Shown: positions 35,919 through 45,204 of the stretch, piece after piece
How the letters are laid out: the number at the start of each line of letters is the position of its first letter
Position numbering within the stretch: position 1 is the first letter of the stretch
Assembly (NCBI RefSeq): GCF_019222765.1
Contig: NZ_CP078145.1
Location: 1,302,001 to 1,366,000, forward strand
DNA length: 64,000 bases
Reading direction: 5' to 3'
Origin: Nocardia iowensis
GTDB taxonomy: Bacteria; Actinomycetota; Actinomycetes; Mycobacteriales; Mycobacteriaceae
The notes under the pieces: model-generated
What the model saw: the letters and a program-made list of their open reading frames with translations, nothing else
Databases searched by the model: none
Told to the model about the DNA's origin: nothing
Position numbers and translations under genes: made by a program

Positions 35919-37208
35919 CTACTGTCGCCGGTTGATCCGGCGGGCGCCGAGGAGGAGAGCGAGGACCAGGATCGCGCCGCCGACGATCCAGACAGCCCGG
36001 TTGTCGTCGTGGTTGTCGTCGGCGAGTGGCTGGGATTGCTGGTCGGCGTCGCTGGGCGGTGGGGCGGCAAGGGCGGCACCGTTTTTGGGTTGCTTCCGGT
36101 CGGTGTCGGGGAGTCGGCCGACCGAGGTGCCGCGGGGGAGGGCGAAGCCGTAGTCGAGTAGGCGCGCCGCCTGGTCGGTGGGGCGCAGTGGGCGCACGTC
36201 GGCTTTGAGGAGGGTGACGACGAGACGGCGGCCGTTGCGTTCGGCGGCGGCGACGAAGGTCTGCCTGGCGTCGTCGGTGAACCCGGTCTTGCCGCCGATG
36301 GCGCCCGCGTAGTCGTAGAGCAGATGGTTGTCATTGCCGATGGGGAAGCCGGGATGGTCCTTGTCGCCCGGGATCTCCGGGTTCCCGGGATAACCGGGGA
36401 AGTCCACCTGCTCGGTGTGGATGAGCTCGGCGAACAGCGGAATCGTCATGGCCTCGCGGAACAGCACCGACAGGTCGTAAGCCGAGCTGCTCATGCCGGG
36501 ACCGTCCAGCCCGGACGGGGTCGCCGTGCGAGTGTCCAAGGCGCCCAACGACTTCGCGAGCTCGTTCATCTTCGCGACGGTGGCCGCTTCGCCGCCGAGC
36601 TGGGTGGCGATGGCGTGCGCCGCGTCGTTGCCGGATGCCATGATCAGGCCCTGCATCAGCTGCCGGTTGGTATAGCGGCCGCCGGGACCGATACCGACCC
36701 GGGTGCCGTCGGCATTCGCGTCGTCCTGCGTGCCGACGATCACCTTGTTCAGATCCAGGGTGCGCAGCGCGATCGTGGCGAGCAGCACCTTGATGGTGCT
36801 GGCGGGCCGGTAGCGGCCGTGCGGATCCTTGGCCGCGAGCACCTCGCCCGTGTCCAGGTCCGAGAGCTGCCATGAGGTCGCCGAAATGTCCTGTGGCACG
36901 GCAGGCGCCCCCTTGGGCAGTACCAGGCCGCATTCGCCGAGCCTGCTGCCGCCGACGGGCGGCGTGGGAATCGGCAGCGCGTTGGGTGTCGGCTGGCCCG
37001 GTGCCGGCACCTCGGACAGGTCGATCGGCGCGGGCGGGCGCGTCTTCTGCGGGCAGGTGTCGGTGTTCGGCGTGGTGAACGGCGTCGGTGTCGTGCTGGG
37101 TGGCGCGGCGAACGACGGAACGGCGGTCGAGCCCGCGAGCACGGCCAGGGCGGCCAGCGCGGAACCGAGGCGAAGCGTGGCGCGGCGGCGCGAGTCCCGG
37201 ATCTTCAT
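35919..37208 (-). CDS. dacB1: D-alanyl-D-alanine carboxypeptidase DacB1 (PBP, S11)
   Basis: 429 residues. Signal peptide (about 1-35), then a Pro/Thr-rich linker. Three penicillin-binding motifs: Ser137-Thr-Ile-Lys140, Ser192-Gly-Asn194 and Lys307-Thr-Gly309. C-terminal TM anchor at about 403-423 followed by RRINRRQ. It trims the terminal D-Ala of peptidoglycan stem peptides. Corresponds to M. tuberculosis DacB1 (Rv3330). Confidence 0.94.
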   Translation of the reverse strand: MKIRDSRRRATLRLGSALAALAVLAGSTAVPSFAAPPSTTPTPFTTPNTDTCPQKTRPPAPIDLSEVPAPGQPTPNALPIPTPPVGGSRLGECGLVLPKGAPAVPQDISATSWQLSDLDTGEVLAAKDPHGRYRPASTIKVLLATIALRTLDLNKVIVGTQDDANADGTRVGIGPGGRYTNRQLMQGLIMASGNDAAHAIATQLGGEAATVAKMNELAKSLGALDTRTATPSGLDGPGMSSSAYDLSVLFREAMTIPLFAELIHTEQVDFPGYPGNPEIPGDKDHPGFPIGNDNHLLYDYAGAIGGKTGFTDDARQTFVAAAERNGRRLVVTLLKADVRPLRPTDQAARLLDYGFALPRGTSVGRLPDTDRKQPKNGAALAAPPPSDADQQSQPLADDNHDDNRAVWIVGGAILVLALLLGARRINRRQ

Positions 37209-37305
37209 CGTTCGCGAGCTTAAAGGGTTCCGCGGGATGAGGTCCGTCGCCAGACCGCGGATGGCCCCCTGAGCGCGTCGTGACTCGGATCATCGGGTGC
37301 CGAGT

Positions 37306-37349
37306 ATTGACAGCTCCTATTAAATGAGAGTTACTATCAAAAAGTAGTA
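37306..37349. promoter_or_regulatory. Promoter and candidate operator of the DHA2 pump
   Basis: TTGACA at about 37308 is followed after about 19 bases by TACTAT. The palindrome TACTA-N8-TAGTA (37332-37349) covers the -10 area. The AT-rich segment stands out from its surroundings. Likely target of the TetR encoded at 38911. Confidence 0.5.
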
Positions 37350-37370
37350 TCTATCATTTCGGGAGGGATC

Positions 37371-38921
37371 ATGAAGGCAGACTCGACCCGCCGCTGGCTT
37401 GCGCTCGGCGCGCTGTCGGTCGCGATGCTGACCATCGGGCTAGACGTCACGGTGCTCACCGTGGCGCTGCCAACGCTGGCTGTCGATCTGAATGCGAATA
37501 CCGCTGCGCTGCAATGGTTCAGCAGCGCGTACACGCTCGCCCTGGCCGCCGTGATGCTGCCCGCCGGTGCGCTCGGCGACCGATACGGCCGCAAGAAGTT
37601 TCTGCTCGCGGCGCTGCTCGTGTTCGGTGGCGCGTCCGTTGCCTGCGCCTTCGCCGCCTCGGCGGGTCAGCTGATCGCCGCACGGGTGGTGCTCGGCGTC
37701 GCGGCCGCCGCGATGATGCCGCTGTCCATGTCGGTGCTGCCGTCACTGTTTCCGGAGCCGGCCGCGCGGCAGCGCGCGCTCACCATCTGGATCACCTCGA
37801 CGGCGATCGGACTGCCGCTGGGGCCCATCGTCGGCGGCTGGCTGTTGCGGAACTTCTGGTGGGGGTCGGTGTTCCTGATCAACGTGCCGATGGTGATCAT
37901 CGGCGCGCTGGCCGTGCTCGCCCTGGTTCCGGAATCGCGCAGCGAGAACCGATTTCGCGTGGACGTACCGAGTGTGCTGTTGTCGGTCGTCGGCATGCTC
38001 GGTCTCACCTACGGGTTCATTCGGATCGGCGAGCACGGTTGGGACAATGGACCGGCTTGGTCGGCAGTCGCGGCCGGGGTGCTGCTGCTCGGCGTGTTCG
38101 TGCTCTGGCAGCGAAGGACGGCGCATCCGCTCGTCGACCTCACGCTGTTCGAGACCACCGGATTCCGCTGGGGCACTGCCCTTTCCATCATCGTCAACTT
38201 CGCGATGTTCGGCATGTTCTTCACCGCGCCGCAGTATTTCCAGGCCGTTCTCGGCGTAGACGCACTGGGCAGCGGGCTGCGGCTGCTACCACTGATCGGC
38301 GGGCTGGTCGTCGGCAGCAGGCTGGTCGACCTGGCACTGCCGAAGCTCGGCGCCAGGGCAATGCTCGGTGTGGGATTCGCGCTGCTGGCGGGTGCGCTCG
38401 CGCTCGGCGCGATGACCACGGTGGACAGCGGCTACGGTTTCACCGCGCTGTGGACGACCCTGCTCGGCGCCGGCATGGGGCTGGCCATGCCGACGGCCAT
38501 GGGCCTGGCAATGGGCGAACTCACCGCGGAACGTTCCGGTTCCGGTTCCGCGTTGATCCAAGCGCTGCGGCAGGCGGGTGGCACCATCGGTGTCGCGATC
38601 CTGGGCACGGTGCTGTCCACCCGCTACCGCTCGGAACTCGGCTCGTTGAACCGGGAACCGGTCTCCGACGGAGTGAACGCCGGGGTGGCGGTGGCGCACG
38701 AACTGGGCGACTCCACGGTCCTGCACCAGGTGCAGAACGCTTTCGTCGGCGGCATGGCCGCGATGCTCTGGGTCTGCGCGATCCTTTGCGCGTTGTCGGC
38801 CGCGGTCGCCGTCGCCTTCGTCCGATCGAAGCAGCCGGTCGAAGTCAGCGCTGCTGAAGCTCGGGAGCGGCTGGATGTCGGACCTGGCACGGATACGTCA
38901 GAATCGACACATGTCAGTTGA
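37371..38921 (+). CDS. MFS transporter, DHA2 family
   Basis: 516 residues, 14 TM. TM1 signature MLTIGLDVTVLTVALPTLAVDL and motif A GALGDRYGRKKFLLAA. Exports drugs or metabolites with protons. GGGAGGG before the ATG. Its last 11 bases overlap the start of the TetR gene downstream, so regulator and pump are one transcriptional unit. Confidence 0.92.
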   Translation: MKADSTRRWLALGALSVAMLTIGLDVTVLTVALPTLAVDLNANTAALQWFSSAYTLALAAVMLPAGALGDRYGRKKFLLAALLVFGGASVACAFAASAGQLIAARVVLGVAAAAMMPLSMSVLPSLFPEPAARQRALTIWITSTAIGLPLGPIVGGWLLRNFWWGSVFLINVPMVIIGALAVLALVPESRSENRFRVDVPSVLLSVVGMLGLTYGFIRIGEHGWDNGPAWSAVAAGVLLLGVFVLWQRRTAHPLVDLTLFETTGFRWGTALSIIVNFAMFGMFFTAPQYFQAVLGVDALGSGLRLLPLIGGLVVGSRLVDLALPKLGARAMLGVGFALLAGALALGAMTTVDSGYGFTALWTTLLGAGMGLAMPTAMGLAMGELTAERSGSGSALIQALRQAGGTIGVAILGTVLSTRYRSELGSLNREPVSDGVNAGVAVAHELGDSTVLHQVQNAFVGGMAAMLWVCAILCALSAAVAVAFVRSKQPVEVSAAEARERLDVGPGTDTSESTHVS

Positions 38922-39528
38922 ATTGTCCGGCGAAGAGCCAGCGGTGCGTGGCCTGCGGGAGCGGAAGAAGGAGCGGACTCGCCGGACGATTCGACTGGAA
39001 GCGTTCCGGCTGTTCCGCGAGCAGGGCTACAGCGAGACCACCGTCGAGCAGATCGCGGCGGCCGCCGAGGTGTCGCCGAGCACCTTCTTTCGCTACTTCC
39101 CGACCAAGGAACAGCTGGTGCTCGCCGATGACCTCGACCCGGTGCTGATCGAGGCGGTCCGAGCGCAGCCGCCCGACGTCACGCCGCTGGCCGCTTTCCG
39201 CAACGCGATGGTGGAGGTCTTCGAGCAACTGCCCGCGTCGGCGCAGGCCTTCGAGCAGGAACGGCAGGCGCTGATCTATCACGTGCCCGAGCTGCGGTCG
39301 GCCATCGGACTGGAAATGGAACGCAACATCGACATGGTGTCCACCATGATGGCCGAACGAGTCCAGGGCACCGCCGATGATTTCGATATCCGGGTACTGG
39401 CCGGCGCGTTGACGGGCGCGGGGCTCGCGGTCGCGAGAATTACGCCGCTGAATGTCGAAAACGTCGGCCGGATGCTGGATCTGCTGGAAGCGGGGTTGCC
39501 GATCGGGCAGGACAAGCCCGGCGAGTGA
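38911..39528 (+). CDS. TetR family regulator (pump-linked)
   Basis: 205 residues. DNA-binding domain: RRTIRLEAFRLFREQGYSETTVEQIAAAAEVSPSTFFRYFPTKEQLVLADD. Ligand domain of the mycofactocin/MftR-like C-terminal type by appearance. ATG 38911 (MSVELSGEE) chosen; the frame overlaps the pump's end. Probably represses its own operon from the 37332-37349 site. Confidence 0.87.
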   Translation: MSVELSGEEPAVRGLRERKKERTRRTIRLEAFRLFREQGYSETTVEQIAAAAEVSPSTFFRYFPTKEQLVLADDLDPVLIEAVRAQPPDVTPLAAFRNAMVEVFEQLPASAQAFEQERQALIYHVPELRSAIGLEMERNIDMVSTMMAERVQGTADDFDIRVLAGALTGAGLAVARITPLNVENVGRMLDLLEAGLPIGQDKPGE

Positions 39529-39578
39529 GGCTGCGCGTTCAAGCGGCTCTCTCGCCGGGGTTCCGGCCTGCGGGAAAC

Positions 39579-40478
39579 CTACTGGGCCCCAGCCGCACTC
39601 GAATGGCGCAGCCGTTCCGGAGTGTCGTCGTCCATCGTGGAGAAGAATCCGCCGATCACGTCCTCGATCTCGGCAACCGACTCGGCGCAGTACAAAATCG
39701 GCTGGTAGTGCGTGATGTCGTAGACCGCGGTGCCCATCGCGGCGACGTCGAGCGGCCGTAGATCGGCATGCCGGAATTCCTCGATCTCACCGTAGGACGA
39801 CAGCAATCCGGCACCGTAACAACGCACTTCGCCGTCTTCCCGGACCACCCCGAACTCCATCGAGAACCAGAAGACATTCGCGAGGAATTTCAGCGCGGAT
39901 TCGGTCTCCAGCCGTCCTACGGCCGCACCGACCGCCTCGTAGATGGCGGCGAAGCGCGGGCTCGCGATCTGGTTGGCGTGGCCGATGATCTCGTGGATGG
40001 CATCGGGCTCCGGGGTGTACAGCGGCGCGGAATGATGCCGAATGTACTGGGTTGAGTGGAAGGTGCGGTCCGCGAACGAGCCGAAGAACTCCCGCAGCGG
40101 CACCAGCCCGGCGGCGGGGGCGTAGCGGAATCCGCTGAGCGGCACCAGTGCGGCCGAGACCTCGTCCAACTGGGGGATGTGGTCCTTGGGCAGCGCGAGC
40201 CGTGCCGAGGCCGCCAGCACTTCGGCGCAGGCGTAGGTGCGGTGCTTGCGGGCGAGTTCGGCCGACGCGATCCGCCACACCTCCTGTTCCTCGTCGGTGT
40301 AGGCGATCTGCGGAACGGGTTTGCCTGGGGCGTAATCGAGCGCCAGCGCGGCGATGGCATTGCGGCGGGCCCGGTAATCCGAGTCGTGCACGCCGGGGTG
40401 CTCGTCGCTCAGGTGGACGGTGACATCGCCATCGCCGGACCGGGTCACCGGCGAGTACAGCTGAGCTTCGGTGAACAT
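39579..40478 (-). CDS. phhA: Phenylalanine 4-monooxygenase (monomeric aromatic amino acid hydroxylase)
   Basis: 299 residues, like bacterial monomeric PheH. Iron ligands: His162 and His167 in DAIHEIIGHAN and Glu208 in FSMEFGVV. It hydroxylates phenylalanine to tyrosine using a tetrahydropterin. ATG 40478 follows a CGAGGT site. Adjacent to unrelated genes; no regulatory domain is present. The symbol is by family only. Confidence 0.9.
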   Translation of the reverse strand: MFTEAQLYSPVTRSGDGDVTVHLSDEHPGVHDSDYRARRNAIAALALDYAPGKPVPQIAYTDEEQEVWRIASAELARKHRTYACAEVLAASARLALPKDHIPQLDEVSAALVPLSGFRYAPAAGLVPLREFFGSFADRTFHSTQYIRHHSAPLYTPEPDAIHEIIGHANQIASPRFAAIYEAVGAAVGRLETESALKFLANVFWFSMEFGVVREDGEVRCYGAGLLSSYGEIEEFRHADLRPLDVAAMGTAVYDITHYQPILYCAESVAEIEDVIGGFFSTMDDDTPERLRHSSAAGAQ

Positions 40479-40857
40479 ACCTCGATGCAAGCACCGCTCG
40501 GGCCGTCCGACAACAAAAGCCCGTCCAGCTTGGCAAACTGCATAGCTGGTCGCGCTTCGGTGCGGAATTACCGGCATCGGACCGCGTATTCCGGCGACGA
40601 GCTGACCAGTGGCTCCCGGTGGCCTCGCGGTAGGTGCGCGAGCCGCCCTTTCGTCCGACACCACACGATGCCGAGTGTGTGCGGAGAGTCCGGACGGCGC
40701 CCGGTATGCGCTGCTGCCTCGGGCCAGCTTGGCCGCCGAACCCGGTGCAGCCGTGAAATTCTCGGTGCTCGCGCCGCGAATTTCGGTGACTGTGCTTGAT
40801 TTGCCAGACATGAGCGGGCCGGACAGCGCAAAATGGCGAATGTACGAAGGAGGACGC
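40479..40857. other. 379-bp spacer upstream of phhA and the VapB-like gene
   Basis: No credible gene; an in-frame extension of the downstream ORF exists but lacks coding character. GAAATTC-N16-GAATTTC at 40755-40784 forms a palindrome about 75 bp before the VapB-like ATG and may be its operator. Promoters for both directions are expected here. Confidence 0.35.
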
Positions 40858-41061
40858 ATGAAATCCGTGCGGATCGATCTCGACCAGAAGTTGCTCGCCG
40901 CCGCGGCCGCCATCATGGGGACCTCGACGAGCAATGCCACCATCAACGAGGCACTGCGCCGGATCGTCGTGCACGAACGCCAGCTGCATCATCTCGAAAA
41001 GCTGGCCGCCACCGCATTGTTCAGTCTCCCGGCCGCCGAGGTCGTGGTCGTCGACGGCTAG
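40858..41061 (+). CDS. VapB-type antitoxin-like protein, orphan
   Basis: 67 residues. Ribbon-helix-helix start MKSVRIDLDQKLLAAAAAIMGTSTSNATINEALRRIV, typical of type II VapB/DUF2191 antitoxins, with a C-terminal tail. GAAGGAGG before the ATG. No vapC toxin follows; the next gene is convergent. It may regulate in trans, or be the remnant of a toxin-antitoxin pair. Confidence 0.75.
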   Translation: MKSVRIDLDQKLLAAAAAIMGTSTSNATINEALRRIVVHERQLHHLEKLAATALFSLPAAEVVVVDG

Positions 41062-41069
41062 TCAGCGGC

Positions 41070-42596
41070 TCAGGGTTTCGAGCACCGCAGGCCCTCGGCC
41101 GGTGGTGTCAGATCGATCAGGTACTTCAGTACCGGCTCGTCGACGCAGGCGATGCCCTCCAACGCGGCGCCGTGCTGCGTGCCCTCGTAGGTGATCAACG
41201 CGGCGCCAAGGGCTTTGGCGAGGTTGACACCACCGGCGTATGGCGTCGCCGGATCGCCGGTCACCGCGACGACCACCAGCTCGGGCAGGCCCACCGCCGT
41301 GGGCACATGCGGTTGCGCGGTCGGCGGGACCGGCCAGAACGCGCAGGTGCCGAGGGGCGCCTCGGCATTGATCAGGCCATCGTCGAAAGCGGGTGCGGCG
41401 GCGCGGGATCGGTGATCGATATCGGCCGCCACGGCGCGGTCGGTCACCCGGACCTCCTCCAGGCACAGCACCGCGCGGTGCACGTCGTCGGAGGAGACCT
41501 CCTGGTAAGCGCCCGCCTCGCCGAGCAGCGCTTCGCCGTTTCCCTTGGTGAGTTCGGTCAAGCCCTTGGTGAGCGCGGGCCAGGAATCGGGATGGTAGAG
41601 CGCGGAAATGGTCGCGGTCGTCGCGGCGTTGTAGTCCAGCCCGCGGCGATCGGGCGTGATGATCGGATGTTCGATGAGGGGGAGTACCAGCGCGCGGTAG
41701 ACGTCGTTGGCCTTCTTCGGGTCGGTGCCAAGCGGGCAGTCCGGTGCCTTGGCGCAGTCGGCGGCGTAGGCGTCGAACGCCTGCTGGAAACCGGCCGCGG
41801 TGATCACCTCGTCGCCCATATTCGTCGTCGGATCGACGGGAGCGTCCAGGACCATCGCGCGCACTCGATCCGGAAACAGTTCGGCATAGGTCGAACCGAG
41901 GCGTGTGCCGTAGGACCCGCCGAAGTACGTCAGCTTCTGCTCGCCCAGCGCGGCCCGGATGACATCCATGTCGCGGGCGACGTCACCGGTGCCGACGTGC
42001 CCGAGCAGCGCGAGTCCGGTCCGCTGCGCGCATGAGTTGGCGTAATCCTCGTTGTCCTGCTCGATCTGGTCGATCTCCGCGAGCGGATCGGTCCGGCCGA
42101 GTACGAAGCGATCCGTCTCGTATTCGGTGGCTGTGCGGCAGCTGACGCGCGGGGTCGAGGCGCCGAGCCCGCGCACGTCCATCCCGATCACGTCGAAACG
42201 TTCGGCCACCGGCGTTTTCGCCAGCGCGAGCGGCATGGTCAGCCCCGGCACACCCGGTCCGCCCGGGTTCGTCAGCAGCGCCGCCACCCGCGTGCCCTGC
42301 GCGCGCAGCCGGGAGATCGCGATCCGAGCGGTGTCGCCGTCGGGCTTTCCGTAGTCGATCGGCACTGTCACCCGCGCACATTCGATTCCGGCCGCGGTGA
42401 GCTCGCCACCACCCTGGTAGCCCTCGCACGAACCCCAGCTCAGCTTTTGCTGGTAGTACCGATCCAGGTTCGGGACCGGTGGCGGGGCGGGCTCCTCGGC
42501 CTTGTCGCACGCCGTCACCAGCATGCCCGCGGCGATCACCGCGGCCAACAGAACGGCATGCCGGATTGCCGCGGTTCCCTTGCGCGGTTTGACCAT
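41070..42596 (-). CDS. Tap/SlpD-like alpha/beta hydrolase peptidase (lipoprotein)
   Basis: 508 residues. Lipoprotein signal peptide with lipobox LVTAC (Cys30). Alpha/beta hydrolase of the tripeptidyl aminopeptidase type: NPGGPG oxyanion region, DVRGLGASTP, nucleophile Ser in YFGGSYGTRLG, acid in VTGDPATPY and His in GTQHGAAL. A C-terminal Tap-like domain is present. Likely cleaves short peptides outside the membrane. A close paralogue lies at 50960. Confidence 0.88.
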   Translation of the reverse strand: MVKPRKGTAAIRHAVLLAAVIAAGMLVTACDKAEEPAPPPVPNLDRYYQQKLSWGSCEGYQGGGELTAAGIECARVTVPIDYGKPDGDTARIAISRLRAQGTRVAALLTNPGGPGVPGLTMPLALAKTPVAERFDVIGMDVRGLGASTPRVSCRTATEYETDRFVLGRTDPLAEIDQIEQDNEDYANSCAQRTGLALLGHVGTGDVARDMDVIRAALGEQKLTYFGGSYGTRLGSTYAELFPDRVRAMVLDAPVDPTTNMGDEVITAAGFQQAFDAYAADCAKAPDCPLGTDPKKANDVYRALVLPLIEHPIITPDRRGLDYNAATTATISALYHPDSWPALTKGLTELTKGNGEALLGEAGAYQEVSSDDVHRAVLCLEEVRVTDRAVAADIDHRSRAAAPAFDDGLINAEAPLGTCAFWPVPPTAQPHVPTAVGLPELVVVAVTGDPATPYAGGVNLAKALGAALITYEGTQHGAALEGIACVDEPVLKYLIDLTPPAEGLRCSKP

Positions 42597-42758
42597 TCAT
42601 GTGCCCCTGTACTCGATCGACGCACTCAGTGTGCCCGACGGTCGCCGATCCGCAATCGGCAGGATCGGACAACTCGGGCGGCCCCGCGTTCGCGGGCAAC
42701 ATGTCGGTAGGGCCTGGCACACTGCGTGACACTGTCGCCGTGACCAAGGGGTGGAACG

Positions 42759-43439
42759 ATGCCGGTCTCTCTTATCGATGTACCCGTCGAGCAACGGCCG
42801 CGCGAGCGTCTGCTCGCCCTCGGTCCACACGCGCTCAGCGATGTCGAACTGCTGGCCTTGCTGCTACGACACGGCAGGCCCGGCGCGAGCGCGCTGGACC
42901 TGGCGGTGGAACTACTCGTCGAACACGGCGGGCTGACCGGGCTGGCCGCGGCACGCCCCGAGGAACTGTCCCGCCGCGCCGGCGTCGGGGTGGCGAAGGC
43001 CGCGGCCCTCATCGCTGCCTTCCACCTCGGCTCCCGGGCCCGCGGCGACACCGCCACCCCGATCCGCCTCGGCGGCGCGGCCGATGTCGCCGCCGTCGCT
43101 CGCCCACTGTTCACCGGCGACCGCGTCGAGCGGCTGCTCGTCCTGGTGTGCGACGCGCAGAACCAGTTGCGGCAGAAGGTATTCGTCGCCGAGGGCGCGG
43201 TGGACCAGGTGGCGGTACCGGTCCGGGAAATCCTGAACACCGTCCTGCGCCACGACGGCCGCGCCTTCGCCGTCGTGCACAATCACCCCTCCGGAGACCC
43301 CACCCCTAGCCTCGACGACCGTCGCGCCACCACCCTGCTCGCCGAAGCCGCCCGCACCGTCGGCCTCCGCTTCCTCGACCACGTGGTGGTCGCGGGCGAG
43401 GCCTGGTCCAGCGCCCCGGCCATCGTCGGCAACCACTGA
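42759..43439 (+). CDS. radC: RadC/JAB1 family DNA repair-associated protein
   Basis: 226 residues. An N-terminal helix-hairpin-helix-like UPF0758 part (ALSDVELLALLLRHG) and a JAMM metal site: Glu146, His174-Asn-His176-Pro-Ser-Gly and Asp187. Despite the name, a repair role for RadC is not established; the JAMM fold suggests a metallopeptidase/isopeptidase. ATG 42759. Divergent from the Tap-like lipoprotein gene. Confidence 0.9.
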   Translation: MPVSLIDVPVEQRPRERLLALGPHALSDVELLALLLRHGRPGASALDLAVELLVEHGGLTGLAAARPEELSRRAGVGVAKAAALIAAFHLGSRARGDTATPIRLGGAADVAAVARPLFTGDRVERLLVLVCDAQNQLRQKVFVAEGAVDQVAVPVREILNTVLRHDGRAFAVVHNHPSGDPTPSLDDRRATTLLAEAARTVGLRFLDHVVVAGEAWSSAPAIVGNH

Positions 43440-43631
43440 CCGAACGCTCGGGTCGATGCCGTCGGACCCGCCGGGGTGGTGTGACCGAAGTCGGCACCGT
43501 GCCGATTGTGGTCCGTCACAACGCTGGTGCCGTGATGTCGGCGAATAATCCGTTAGCGCAACATGATTCGTTGCCTTGAATTATCATTCATCGAACCCCA
43601 GTTGATATGGGTGAAGTGACGGGCGGTTCAC

Positions 43632-44390
43632 ATGGAAAATATGCATCACGGCGCGAGCGCGGCCGGCTGGGAGATCGCGGGGGCGGTCCTGATGGTGGCC
43701 TGGATGGTGGTGATGTGGGCCGCGGTAGCGGTTTTGGCCTTCGCCATCCGGGGGCAGGTGCGGCCATGGATGTACCGGACCAGTCTCGGTGTCATCGCCT
43801 TGGGGGTGATCGCGCAGATCGGCCATTTCCAAGAGCACATCGCGCAAGCCGGTTACTGGATAGCGCATTCGAACGCGCCGGCCTGGATGACCCCGTGGGG
43901 CACTGGTCTGGCCAACGGGTTCGGCCAGGTCGATACCTCGAAGCCGACGCTGGGCATGGAGATCCTGCACCTGGTCGGCAATTTTCACTTCCTCGCCGGC
44001 TTGGTCGGCGTCGCGCTGATCACCCATCGCGCCCTGGAGAGCAAGGCGCGCAAGTGGGGGCGGATGGGCGTGTTGATGCAGGGCATCCACGGCATCGAGC
44101 ACATCGCCCTGACGGTCTCGGTGCTGTTGGGCGCGAAGGCCTTCGGGTTGTCCACCTGGTTCGGGCTGCTCGACCCCGGCCCAGGACTGTGGACCTACCG
44201 GGTCTGGTGGCACTTCTTCGCCAATGTGATCGGCACGACGATCTTCGCCATGGCGTTGTTCCACTTGTGGCGGGAGCGGGCCACCATCGAAGCGACCTTC
44301 GGAGCACCGGCGACCGGCTCGGCCGGGCAACCGGAATCGGTGCAGGCCGAGGGGGCAGGGTCCGCTGGGACGCCGGTGCCCGTCGGCTAA
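43632..44390 (+). CDS. Histidine-rich membrane protein, DUF6008-like
   Basis: 252 residues, about five TM segments, Pro/Gly-rich tail. Many His residues lie in or near TMs (IGHFQEHIAQAGYWIAHS, LHLVGNFHFLAG, GIHGIEHIALT, WWHFFAN), resembling metal- or heme-binding membrane proteins. The family is known from Streptomyces-like genomes and has no assigned function. It ends four bases inside the convergent TetR gene. Confidence 0.6.
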   Translation: MENMHHGASAAGWEIAGAVLMVAWMVVMWAAVAVLAFAIRGQVRPWMYRTSLGVIALGVIAQIGHFQEHIAQAGYWIAHSNAPAWMTPWGTGLANGFGQVDTSKPTLGMEILHLVGNFHFLAGLVGVALITHRALESKARKWGRMGVLMQGIHGIEHIALTVSVLLGAKAFGLSTWFGLLDPGPGLWTYRVWWHFFANVIGTTIFAMALFHLWRERATIEATFGAPATGSAGQPESVQAEGAGSAGTPVPVG

Positions 44391-45094
44391 TTCGCCGTCC
44401 TGTGGTGGCCTGGATCGGCGGAACTCCATCCCTGCCGCCACAGGCGTTCGAACCCGTCCAAGAGCAGATCGAGGGCGAATTCGAACTCGAACTGATCGTC
44501 GCAGCCCGGGCCGACGATCGACTGATCGTCGTGATCCGCTCGGACGGCGATCTCCGCGATGTGCGGGTACTCGGCTGAAAGGTGTTGCAGCGCGGCGGCT
44601 TGCGCCTGCGGGTCCGGGTTGGCGGAATTGTCGAACAGCTCCTGGGTGAAGCCGAATATGCGGCTGCCCAGCGCGTGCATCACGTGATGGGTGAGGTCGA
44701 CCGAGAAGCCGCCTGCCCGGAACATCCTGATGATCGACTCCAAATATGCCAGTACCGCGGGCGTCGGCGCGGGGCGGGATTCGATCACGCGCGAGGCCCA
44801 CGGGTGCCGCTGGAGGGTTCGTCGCGCAGCGAGGATGCGCTGCCGGACCGCCGGTTTCCAGTCGAGGTCTGAATCCGGCGGGTCGATCTCCGCCACGAGG
44901 ACGTCGACGACGCCGTCGAGTAGTTCGTCCTTGTTCGCCACGTGTTTATAGAGAGCCATCGGAACGACGCCGAGTTGCTGGGCGAGGTTGCGCATGCTGA
45001 GGGAGTCGATACCAGCGTCGTCGGCGAGGGCGATGGCCGCACGCAGTACCCGGTCTTTGTTCAGCGGGGTGCGGGCCTTGTCCCGGTCAGCCAT
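44387..45094 (-). CDS. TetR family regulator (TetR_C-type)
   Basis: 235 residues. HTH: VLRAAIALADDAGIDSLSMRNLAQQLGVVPMALYKHVANKDELLDGVVD, the TetR class-A type, followed by the tetracycline-repressor-like C-terminal domain. Divergent from a DUF4386 membrane protein. Two palindromes (45130-45182) lie between them and share the same core. Confidence 0.88.
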   Translation of the reverse strand: MADRDKARTPLNKDRVLRAAIALADDAGIDSLSMRNLAQQLGVVPMALYKHVANKDELLDGVVDVLVAEIDPPDSDLDWKPAVRQRILAARRTLQRHPWASRVIESRPAPTPAVLAYLESIIRMFRAGGFSVDLTHHVMHALGSRIFGFTQELFDNSANPDPQAQAAALQHLSAEYPHIAEIAVRADHDDQSIVGPGCDDQFEFEFALDLLLDGFERLWRQGWSSADPGHHRTAN

Positions 45095-45129
45095 CGATCG
45101 CCTTCTGCTCTTTGTTTCCCTCTTGACTG

Positions 45130-45182
45130 GTGTACAACGTACACCCTAGTCTTTCGGTCAGCGAGGTGTACGACGTACACCT
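45130..45182. promoter_or_regulatory. Double operator, TetR/DUF4386 promoter
   Basis: GTGTAC-AAC-GTACAC at 45130-45144 and AGGTGTAC-GAC-GTACACCT at 45164-45182 share the core GTGTAC-N3-GTACAC. Both sites lie between the TetR ATG at 45094 and the DUF4386 ATG at 45205, the usual autoregulated divergent design. Confidence 0.78.
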
Positions 45183-45204
45183 CGGTGCGATGAGGAGGAC
45201 TCCC

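Noticed and set aside
40609..40857. N-terminal extension of the VapB-like gene
   Set aside because: The RHH domain and AGGAGG put the start at 40858; the extension lacks coding character.
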